A stretch of 6,375 bases of DNA from assembly GCA_964383915.1 (NCBI GenBank), contig CAYLJE010000137.1, positions 1 through 6,375 on the forward strand, given 5' to 3'. Positions 1 through 5,408 of the stretch are shown piece after piece (the first letter of the stretch is position 1; each line of letters starts with the position of its first letter). The notes below the pieces were generated by a model. The model was given only the letters and a program-made list of their open reading frames with translations. It was not told the DNA's origin and did no database searches. The translations under genes were made by a program, and so were the position numbers. This DNA is from DRPN01 sp964383915 (lineage in GTDB: Bacteria; Bacteroidota; Bacteroidia; Bacteroidales; VadinHA17).

Positions 1-7
1 AAATTTA
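1..7 (+). promoter_or_regulatory. AT-rich translation-initiation box of the Gfo/Idh/MocA gene
   Basis: AAATTTA lies exactly 12 to 6 bases before the ATG, with no Shine-Dalgarno sequence. The same seven bases at the same spacing precede three other starts in this window (2074, 4283 and 5149 on the minus strand), which supports the chosen start. Confidence 0.5.
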
Positions 8-12
8 TTATC

Positions 13-1359
13 ATGAAAGAAAAATCTTCAAGAAGGGAATTTGTAAAGAAATCGGCGCTGGGAGCTGCTGCCATCAGCCTGGGGGGTGTGGGTTTTCCTG
101 CTGCCAATTATAAACGGATCATGGGAGCCAATGAACGATTGACCGTGGCCCTGGTGGGAGCCGGACGGCGGTTTCCGGCATATATCAGTCCGCTGGAAAA
201 AAACAAAGACAATGTCCGGGTGGCTTATCTATGTGATGTCATGAAAGAGCGCAGGGAAAAGGGTGCGAAAAAATTATCTCCACACATTGGTTATACGCCG
301 GCGCTTCTGAATGATTTCAGAAAAGCACTTGACGACAAAAACGTGGATGCTATGTTTTTTGCTGTGCCCGACCATTGGCACGGACCGGGAACCTGGATGG
401 CCCTCGAAGCAGGCAAGCATGTGTATGTGGAAAAACCTTTGACACATAATCCACGGGAAAGCGAACTATTGCTTGCATACCTGAAGAAATACAAGAAAGT
501 TGTTCAAATGGGCAACCAGCAACGGTCGGCACCGGACTCTATCAGGATCATAAAGCAGATCCATGAAGGGGTTATCGGGAAGCCTTACCTGGCATTGGCT
601 TTTTACGTGAACAGCCGGGGCCGTGTGAAGAACCCGGTGCCGGCAGCTCCCCCTGCCGGCCTTGACTGGGATCTGTTCCAGGGGCCGGCGCCCAGAGAAC
701 ATTACGTGGATAATGTCTTCGATTATAATTGGCACTGGTTTGGCTGGAGGTTCGGGACAGCGGAAACGGGCAACAATGCTACCCATGAGTTGGATATCGC
801 CCGGTGGGCCATGCAGGTAGATTATCCCGAGGAAGTGTTGGTCACTTCCGGAAAATATCATTTTGTGGATGACGGCTGGACCATGTATGATACCATGGAT
901 GCAACCTTCCGGTTTCCGGGCGAAAAAACCATTAAATGGGACGGGAAAAGCAGGAATGGTTATGATACATACGGGGGAGGCCGTGGTACAATCATTTATG
1001 GTTCGCAAGGAACCGTTTTTGTGAACCGGGGAGGCTATCGTTTGTACGACCGGAAAGGAAAACTTTTGAAGGACAGTAAGTCGGATCTCGGTGAAGCCGG
1101 GACGGCAACGGGCGGAGGGGGTGGCATGACGACGTTGCATGTCGAGAACTTTTTCGATGCCATCCGGGGAAAGGCCAAATTGGATTCCCCCATCGATGAA
1201 GGAGGAAAAAGTACCTTGTTATGTCACCTCGCCAATATCGCCAGTCGCACCGGCAAAATCCTGAAATGCGATACCAGCAACGGTCACATCAGGGACAAAG
1301 AGGCGATGAAACTGTGGGGGAGGACCTATGAGCCCGGATGGGAACCGCCGAAAGTGTAA
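13..1359 (+). CDS. Tat-exported Gfo/Idh/MocA family oxidoreductase
   Basis: This is a 448-residue NAD(P)-dependent sugar or glycoside oxidoreductase, predicted to be periplasmic. The N-terminus carries a twin-arginine signal, SRREFVK at residues 6-12, followed by a hydrophobic stretch at about 15-32. The Rossmann fold begins near residue 43 (LTVALVGAGRR); its glycine loop ends in Arg-Arg rather than the usual Gly-rich turn. Family landmarks in order are AVPDHWHGP (117-125), EKPLTHN (140-146), GNQQRS (167-172) and the C-terminal-domain segment ETGNNATHELDIARW (251-265), with His258 and Asp261 as likely catalytic or substrate residues. The length is normal for the exported Bacteroidota subfamily. 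Tat export suggests the protein folds around a tightly bound cofactor before leaving the cytoplasm. Related exported Bacteroides enzymes are known to oxidise glycosides to 3-keto-glycosides, but the substrate here is unknown. The ATG at 13 is supported by the Tat motif and the upstream AAATTTA box. The promoter lies outside the window. Confidence 0.93.
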   Translation: MKEKSSRREFVKKSALGAAAISLGGVGFPAANYKRIMGANERLTVALVGAGRRFPAYISPLEKNKDNVRVAYLCDVMKERREKGAKKLSPHIGYTPALLNDFRKALDDKNVDAMFFAVPDHWHGPGTWMALEAGKHVYVEKPLTHNPRESELLLAYLKKYKKVVQMGNQQRSAPDSIRIIKQIHEGVIGKPYLALAFYVNSRGRVKNPVPAAPPAGLDWDLFQGPAPREHYVDNVFDYNWHWFGWRFGTAETGNNATHELDIARWAMQVDYPEEVLVTSGKYHFVDDGWTMYDTMDATFRFPGEKTIKWDGKSRNGYDTYGGGRGTIIYGSQGTVFVNRGGYRLYDRKGKLLKDSKSDLGEAGTATGGGGGMTTLHVENFFDAIRGKAKLDSPIDEGGKSTLLCHLANIASRTGKILKCDTSNGHIRDKEAMKLWGRTYEPGWEPPKV

Positions 1360-1384
1360 AAAACAAATACATAAATCCTGAAAT

Positions 1385-1430
1385 AATAGGTATTTAAATA
1401 GGTTGTAAAATACCTATTTAAATACCTATT
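1385..1430. terminator. 19-bp perfect hairpin between convergent genes, candidate bidirectional terminator
   Basis: Arm 1385-1403 (AATAGGTATTTAAATAGGT) is perfectly complementary to 1412-1430, leaving an 8-base loop, TGTAAAAT. It begins 25 bases after the stop of the Gfo/Idh/MocA gene and lies downstream of the convergent PhoD remnant, which is the expected place for a bidirectional terminator. It is AT-rich: only 4 of 19 pairs are G-C. No long U tract follows on the plus strand (only UUU), so it is not a textbook intrinsic terminator. Each arm contains AATAGGT twice and the palindrome TATTTAAATA, so a protein-binding role or RNA 3'-end protection is also possible. Confidence 0.5.
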
Positions 1431-1557
1431 TCACCAAAGGCATCTCATCCTTGTTTTTGCACAATTCATATTATGATCAGTTCATCCGCAGCAGATTCGA
1501 TTATCCCCGGATTGTTCCCTGTATCCGTTACAATCCAAAGAATTGGAAAGAGGAGGG

Positions 1558-2074
1558 TCATTTTTTCTTCACAAAACCTTTCTCCAGTTGAAAGCGGTAG
1601 ATCCTGATCTGGTCGATCAGTTTATTGTCAATGTTGATGATCTTGAAAACTACGTAAGGGTGGAGAGCTTGGGGATGGAACGCCAGCATGCCGAAACCGT
1701 TTTTTTCGTTGTAGCCAAAGAGGGCCCCCGGCCGCAGCGGATGATAATGGATATCCGTCAGGCGTGAGCTGGTGAATTCATAAAGCGGATAATCGCCGGG
1801 ACGGTCGTGCCGCCAAGCATCATGACGGTGTCGGTCGGCAGAGAGCAGGATCACCCCTTCGATATTGTTTGCCGTAAGGAAGTCGAAGATATCTTGTCGT
1901 TCTTTGGGGTAGCCGCGCCAGGTGTCGTAACGTCCTTCCATGGCGTCTTTGGCGCCATCGGACCATGAATCAGTTCCATTCTTTGGCATCAAAATCGACC
2001 ACTTCCTGGGAGGAGAGTGGGAGAACGAGCAAACACATACCTGCGAAGGTTAAGAAAAAATGTTTCAGATCCAT
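1558..2074 (-). pseudogene. Broken locus: signal peptide and LamG-like start joined out of frame to a PhoD-like phosphatase C-terminus
   Basis: Two fragments share this locus. From ATG 2074 a 34-codon reading frame encodes a lipophilic secretion signal (MDLKHFFLTFAGMCLLVLPL, then SSQEVVDFDAKEWN) and stops at TGA 1972-1970. In the next frame, 1992-1558 encodes 144 residues that resemble the C-terminal third of PhoD-type alkaline phosphatases/phosphodiesterases: YDTWRGYPKERQDIFDFL, then GVILLSADRHRHDAW, the His-containing metal-site segment, and a complete natural end. The N-terminal calcineurin-like core that should hold most metal ligands is absent, so the fragment cannot be a functional phosphatase. 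The only starts in the phosphatase frame are an internal TTG at 1992 and the ATG at 1989. The VVDFDAKEWN segment resembles the beginning of LamG/concanavalin-like secreted proteins, so the join may link two different genes. A single gene that lost its middle is the alternative. The locus starts 4 bases after the GH97 stop, so it was probably co-transcribed with that gene. Confidence 0.75.
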
Positions 2075-2078
2075 GGTG

Positions 2079-3998
2079 TTAAATTTTATCCTTTGTCGGA
2101 GTTATTCTTATGGCTAATCCGTTGTTGGGTTTCAGATCAAAAATCAAAGTGTTTTGCTTGTTAACCATCCTTGTTTCAATCTTTACATGTGTCCGGGTAT
2201 TTACATGGGGATCGTCGGAATAAATAAAGGCTGTATATTTTATTTTCCGGGTGAGGAAGTCGAGGGGTATTTTTACTGTATGTGGTTCAACCCCGTTGAT
2301 AGATCCTATATACCATTCGGTTCCATGGCGTCGTGCCATGGTCCCGTATTTCCCCGGTTCTCCTTCGATTACCCGGGTATCATCCCATACAGTGGGGACG
2401 TGATCGAAGAATTCCAGCTCCGGCTCGTTGCCGGTCAATCTTTCCCCTCCTTCGTTTCTTAATTTTTTACTTCCCGGCGATCCTTCCGGCCGGTCATACC
2501 AGTATAGAAACTGCCATGGACTGTATATGCAGACGGTTTTAGCCAGTTGGGATGCATGGGATCCCATCTTTTCATCCACCCGTTTGGAATAATAGCAAAC
2601 GGTGTTGTCAGCAGGTCCGGCAATCATCCGGGTGAACATGGTGATCAGGGTGTGTGTGTTGGAAGGGCTTTCCTCGTCGCCCCGGATACCTTCGCAGGTC
2701 ATGAAATTAGGATAAGTGCGTGTATAACCCGTGGGCCGGAATTCATCATGTATATCTACCATCAGATGATGGCGGGCAGCCTTCCGGATGGCTTCATGCA
2801 GCCAGGAGGTCCATCGTTGGGATCCTACCCGCACAAATCCGTATTTTACCCCTTTGATACCCCAGGACTGATACAAAGGGAGTATCTCATCCAGTTGTTT
2901 CTCGAGCGCCCTGCGGTTGACATATAAGATGATTCCAATGCCTTTTTCCCGGCCGTACCGGATAACCTCCTTCAGGTCTAACGGTCCTTTGGAACGTCTT
3001 GGATCAAGGGTGACGGTGGTGGCGTCGGAAGTGTCTTTATATTCCGGACCGTACCATCCGGCATCATATTCAATGTACTGCAGGTTATGCTTTGCGGCAA
3101 AGTCAATACATGCTTTTCCGCCTTGTGAAGTCAGGGTTACTTCTCTGATCACTTTCCCCGGCTTGATCCAGGAAACATCATTTAAGGCACGAGGTTTATT
3201 CAGGTTTAAAAGCAGATAATTATGCGCTACCAGTTGGCCGGGGGAGGTATAGGCCATCACAAAACGCCAGGGCGTAGCTGCCGGTAGGGGAAGTCTTACT
3301 TCTCCGGACAGGACAGAGACCAGTGTGTTCTTCTTATCCGGAGAAAGCATCAGACGCATGCGGGTATAGTCAATCAGGGCAGCTTCTCCTATAGCCAGAT
3401 ATAGTCCGTTATCTTCCTGGATCACCAGGGGACGTTCGGCAGGATGTTCGATTTTTTCAACAGGCATCTTTTTATAGACGCCCTGTGCCGAATAAGTGAC
3501 CCATGCCTCAGCATCCCCGGGAAGGGAGAATGCTGTCAGTTCCTTATGGATCGTCAGTGTATCCTGATGCTTATCAGAACCGGAAATAATATATTTAAAG
3601 GCAATTCCTTCGTTATATGCCCTGAAAACAACCTGCAGCATACAGCCCTGTTGTCCCTGCAGGAAAACAGTCATTTGCCGGTAATGATTCCTGTACATGT
3701 TCCGTTCACCATATACCGGTTTCCAGGTATAATCAACCGTCGTATCTTTTTTGGAAATAATACTTACGTGACTACCTGTCAGGAGATTATCACCAATCGC
3801 AAGATTTAGTGATGAAGGGGTTATGATTGTTTTTTTCTCATAGGATATCTGGTATTGTAATTGTCCCGGTGCATTTACACCGACGGTAACCAGATATTTC
3901 TTATCCGGACTGGCAAGGCTGTACCCCTGGCCGGCAGCAAAATGAGTGATTCCGGAAATAATTAAGAGCAGACTTATATATACCAATGTTTTTAACAT
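2079..3998 (-). CDS. Glycoside hydrolase family 97 (SusB-like alpha-glycosidase), predicted inverting type
   Basis: This is an intact 639-residue exo-acting alpha-glycosidase, secreted to the periplasm by a Sec signal (residues 1 to about 23, MLKTLVYISLLLIISGITHF, then AAG). An N-terminal beta-sandwich spans about 25-270, a (beta/alpha)8 catalytic barrel about 275-540, and a C-terminal beta domain about 545-639. Barrel landmarks are EYDAGW (310-315), GVKYGFV (383-389), HDEFRPTG (417-424), RTYPN (427-431) and CEGIRGDE (435-442). Aligned to SusB by the RPTG and RTYPN anchors, Glu442 matches the general acid Glu532, Glu436 the calcium ligand Glu526, and Asp418 the base position Glu508. Glu205 (IGEAAL) is a probable further calcium ligand. 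Gly387 occupies the site where retaining GH97 enzymes have a nucleophilic Asp, so an inverting mechanism is inferred. The substrate cannot be read from the sequence. It lies 4 bases upstream of the broken PhoD locus, in the same direction. Confidence 0.93.
   Translation of the reverse strand: MLKTLVYISLLLIISGITHFAAGQGYSLASPDKKYLVTVGVNAPGQLQYQISYEKKTIITPSSLNLAIGDNLLTGSHVSIISKKDTTVDYTWKPVYGERNMYRNHYRQMTVFLQGQQGCMLQVVFRAYNEGIAFKYIISGSDKHQDTLTIHKELTAFSLPGDAEAWVTYSAQGVYKKMPVEKIEHPAERPLVIQEDNGLYLAIGEAALIDYTRMRLMLSPDKKNTLVSVLSGEVRLPLPAATPWRFVMAYTSPGQLVAHNYLLLNLNKPRALNDVSWIKPGKVIREVTLTSQGGKACIDFAAKHNLQYIEYDAGWYGPEYKDTSDATTVTLDPRRSKGPLDLKEVIRYGREKGIGIILYVNRRALEKQLDEILPLYQSWGIKGVKYGFVRVGSQRWTSWLHEAIRKAARHHLMVDIHDEFRPTGYTRTYPNFMTCEGIRGDEESPSNTHTLITMFTRMIAGPADNTVCYYSKRVDEKMGSHASQLAKTVCIYSPWQFLYWYDRPEGSPGSKKLRNEGGERLTGNEPELEFFDHVPTVWDDTRVIEGEPGKYGTMARRHGTEWYIGSINGVEPHTVKIPLDFLTRKIKYTAFIYSDDPHVNTRTHVKIETRMVNKQNTLIFDLKPNNGLAIRITPTKDKI
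2080..2086 (-). promoter_or_regulatory. AT-rich translation-initiation box of the broken PhoD locus
   Basis: Read on the minus strand, AAATTTA sits 12 to 6 bases before ATG 2074 and overlaps the TAA stop codon of the GH97 gene. The start signals of the broken gene are therefore intact, and GH97 termination and re-initiation are adjacent. Confidence 0.45.
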
Positions 3999-4042
3999 CC
4001 TGGTTGTATTTTGTCTATGAAAACAAAAAATCCGATTATTTG

Positions 4043-4073
4043 TAAAAGTATGAAATGTTCACTTCAGGATCAA
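4043..4073 (-). promoter_or_regulatory. Candidate Bacteroidota-type promoter for the GH97 gene
   Basis: On the minus strand, TTG (4073-4071) is followed after 20 bases by TACTTTTA (4050-4043). This is close to the Bacteroidota -33 TTG / -7 TAnnTTTG consensus and spacing, with only the final G missing. Transcription would start near 4037, giving a leader of about 40 bases before ATG 3998. It is a pattern match only. Confidence 0.35.
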
Positions 4074-4145
4074 TAGGAAATGATAAGTAGAAGAAAATAA
4101 CGACAAAGAAGTAACCTTACTAAAATCAGTAGAGATTGATATTGA

Positions 4146-4283
4146 TTAGGAACCGGTAGCCTGTCCCCGATCCTTTTCCCGGAATTCCCGTTTTTTGATC
4201 TTTCTGAACAGGTATTCGACCAGCAAAGCGATGGAAAAAACTTCTACCAGGCTCAACTTCTTCTTATTACTTTTCGTTATCAT
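4146..4283 (-). CDS. 45-residue ORF, likely internally deleted APC-type transporter remnant
   Basis: The minus-strand ORF runs from ATG 4283 to TAA 4148-4146. Residues 7-19 (KKKLSLVEVFSIA) match the characteristic cytoplasmic N-terminus of APC-superfamily amino acid permeases, where this stretch leads into the glycine-rich first helix. Here it passes directly into LLVEYLFRKIKKREF (20-34), a hydrophobic-then-basic segment typical of the end of a last membrane helix. A tail of REKDRGQATGS follows. My reading is that roughly 400 or more internal codons have been lost in frame, leaving start and tail. Alternatively it is a genuine small single-pass membrane protein (hydrophobic about 10-26). Translation is plausible because AAATTTA precedes the ATG at the standard spacing. 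It lies between the membrane protein and the GH97 gene, on the same strand as both. The family link rests on a short match and is moderate at best. Confidence 0.45.
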   Translation of the reverse strand: MITKSNKKKLSLVEVFSIALLVEYLFRKIKKREFREKDRGQATGS

Positions 4284-4288
4284 GATGT

Positions 4289-4295
4289 TAAATTT
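4289..4295 (-). promoter_or_regulatory. AT-rich translation-initiation box of the 45-codon ORF
   Basis: On the minus strand AAATTTA lies 12 to 6 bases before ATG 4283. The 12 bases before this ATG (AAATTTAACATC) differ at only one position from those before the broken PhoD start (AAATTTAACACC). This is the main support for this ORF having been a real translated gene. Confidence 0.45.
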
Positions 4296-4319
4296 TCTTA
4301 AAATGCAGATACTCAGTTA

Positions 4320-4451
4320 TTAGAATAGCTTATAAATCGGAGTGAAAGTTAACAATAACTTCCGAAAAGCTTCCCTTGGCCGGAATCTTTTTAGAGTAAT
4401 ATTGACAACGGCACTACTCCCTGTAAAGATTGCAGCATCCGGGTTTGGCAT
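4320..4451 (-). CDS. Uncertain 43-residue ORF
   Basis: An open frame runs from ATG 4451 to TAA 4322-4320 and encodes a protein beginning MPNPDAAIFTGSSAVVNITL, then a basic segment KRFRPREAFRK (21-31), and ending LLLTFTPIYKLF. I recognise no family. It is on the same strand as the membrane protein upstream, starting 17 bases after that gene's stop codon, and the 45-codon ORF downstream. It lacks the AAATTTA box seen at the other minus-strand starts here, except GH97. A longer plus-strand frame overlaps it, so chance is a real possibility. It may also be another gene remnant. Confidence 0.2.
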   Translation of the reverse strand: MPNPDAAIFTGSSAVVNITLKRFRPREAFRKLLLTFTPIYKLF

Positions 4452-4468
4452 TAGCTATCAATACTTAT

Positions 4469-5149
4469 TCAGGATAAAAATTTCTGTGTTTGTGTGTCAA
4501 CGGCATAGTATAAAGAAGCGAAAGCCCCTGATATCCATATGGCAGCGGGGATAACCCCCAGAATAAATACAATCAGGCCGGCAATGATAATGAAAAAAGA
4601 TACCAATCCCATCGCAAAGATAGTCCAGCCATGACCTTTCGTCATCTGCCAACTGGTTTTTACCGCTTCCACCGGGTCAAGATGTTTGTCCATAACCAGA
4701 TAAGGAACAAAAGCAAGCTTGCAGGCAAAAACAATACCCGGTATAATGAAAAGGAAAAAACCGGCAATAATAATGGCTGCTGAGAGCAATGTAGCAAGAA
4801 TAACATTTAAATAGTTTTCTTTGAAACCGGCAAAAACATCCTGGACTTCAAACTTTTCATCCCGCATGGCCTTGAGAAAAACAAAATTAGAACCGAAATG
4901 TATCGGACCCATGACAAACAGAGCGTAGGCGATCCCGAATAACTCAAGGAAGGCAAGCATGGCAGCGTATCCTGTTTCATGAGGTACCTTCATGATGCCC
5001 ATGGGTAATTTTGCTACAAAGACGATCAGAGAGACAAGCAGCAATTTCAGAAAATACTTTTTCATTTTGTTCCACCCATGGTTAAAAGCAGCATTGAAAG
5101 TTGGCGCTGGAACAATTTTGTTGTTGATCTCTTTTTGATTGTTTTCCAT
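4469..5149 (-). CDS. Multi-pass inner-membrane protein (DUF975/YciC-like)
   Basis: This 226-residue integral membrane protein has a cytoplasmic-looking polar N-terminus (1-30) and hydrophobic segments at about 32-52, 62-83, 114-142 and 174-216, the last long enough for two helices. The pattern IIPGIVFACKLAFVPYLVMD (135-154) followed by LDPVEAVKTSWQMTKGHGW (157-175) is typical of the loosely related DUF975, YciC and glycerophosphodiesterase membrane-domain proteins. In those families a Pro-Gly-containing helix precedes an amphipathic EAhxxSWxxxxG segment. No catalytic residues are evident; members are thought to shape or assist the membrane, and the function here is unknown. The ATG at 5149 is supported by the AAATTTA box and a perfect -7 element upstream. 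The gene diverges from the SDR gene and looks monocistronic, or the first of a loose minus-strand series, because 185 bases separate it from the next well-supported ORF. Confidence 0.8.
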   Translation of the reverse strand: MENNQKEINNKIVPAPTFNAAFNHGWNKMKKYFLKLLLVSLIVFVAKLPMGIMKVPHETGYAAMLAFLELFGIAYALFVMGPIHFGSNFVFLKAMRDEKFEVQDVFAGFKENYLNVILATLLSAAIIIAGFFLFIIPGIVFACKLAFVPYLVMDKHLDPVEAVKTSWQMTKGHGWTIFAMGLVSFFIIIAGLIVFILGVIPAAIWISGAFASLYYAVDTQTQKFLS

Positions 5150-5154
5150 AGTTT

Positions 5155-5161
5155 TAAATTT
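5155..5161 (-). promoter_or_regulatory. AT-rich translation-initiation box of the membrane-protein gene
   Basis: On the minus strand AAATTTA lies 12 to 6 bases before ATG 5149, with no Shine-Dalgarno sequence. It is the fourth example of this box at identical spacing in the window. Confidence 0.5.
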
Positions 5162-5180
5162 TTAGTGATTTATTTCGATT

Positions 5181-5188
5181 CAAATATA
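5181..5188 (-). promoter_or_regulatory. -7 promoter box of the membrane-protein gene
   Basis: On the minus strand TATATTTG is a perfect match to the Bacteroidota TAnnTTTG -7 element, 31 bases before ATG 5149. No TTG or TTTG is found at the usual 19-21 base spacing. TTTG occurs at 12 and 28 bases upstream instead, so the -33 half is missing or degenerate, which could mean activator dependence. Confidence 0.4.
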
Positions 5189-5197
5189 TAGGAAAGA

Positions 5198-5339
5198 ATG
5201 CAAACCGGCTGTCCACCAAAGTAGGAAATATGAAAAACACTACCTTTTTAGACTCGACTCATGAATAAGAAAGAATCCGGTGCAAAAACGTGGGTGTAGA
5301 TAGTATGCTTTTTAGCTAATGCTTCCGGACGGTTTGCAT
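5198..5339. repeat. Facing CGGTTTGCAT copies in the divergent promoter region
   Basis: ATGCAAACCG (5198-5207) and CGGTTTGCAT (5330-5339) form a perfect 10-bp inverted repeat 122 bases apart. Each copy reads CGGTTTGCAT toward its own divergent gene, upstream of that gene's -7 box. Both copies also have GGAC just outside: contiguous in the right copy, and separated by AGCC in the left copy. This arrangement would fit one regulator acting on both divergent genes, but no regulator is encoded in the window. Confidence 0.35.
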
Positions 5340-5364
5340 GGTTCTAAAAAGAAAACTATCTTCG
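5333..5364 (+). promoter_or_regulatory. Candidate promoter of the SDR gene
   Basis: TTTG (5333-5336) is followed after 20 bases by TATCTTCG (5357-5364), one mismatch from the TAnnTTTG -7 consensus at standard spacing. The predicted leader is about 38 bases. The TTTG lies inside the right CGGTTTGCAT copy, so a protein bound there would overlap the promoter. Confidence 0.35.
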
Positions 5365-5408
5365 GGAAGAATGGATACTGAAAAATTTCATATCTTTTTT
5401 AGCAACCA

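Noticed and set aside
466..1140. Long minus-strand ORF of 224 codons
   Set aside because: It lies entirely inside the well-supported Gfo/Idh/MocA gene; its translation is rich in Pro, His, Ile and Cys with no domain pattern, as expected for an antisense shadow.
1466..1561. 31-codon minus-strand ORF whose ATG overlaps the PhoD stop (ATGA)
   Set aside because: The ATGA overlap is suggestive of coupling, but the frame is very short, follows a pseudogene, matches nothing I know and has no initiation box.
1543..1767. Plus-strand ORF over the PhoD remnant
   Set aside because: It is antisense to a recognisable phosphatase C-terminus and has no family features.
2154..3809. Several plus-strand ORFs of 69-126 codons
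   Set aside because: All are antisense to the intact GH97 gene and show no coherent domains.
4346..4361. Small hairpin AAGTTA / TAACTT as a terminator
   Set aside because: Only six AT-rich pairs and no following U tract; such a stem is expected by chance.
4342..4554. 70-codon plus-strand ORF
   Set aside because: It runs into the membrane-protein coding sequence in antisense, has a basic low-information C-terminus, and lacks an upstream start signal.
5391..5398. TATCTTTT as a -7 box for the SDR gene
   Set aside because: It would leave almost no leader before ATG 5409 and has no TTG at the right distance upstream; the 5333-5364 pair fits better.
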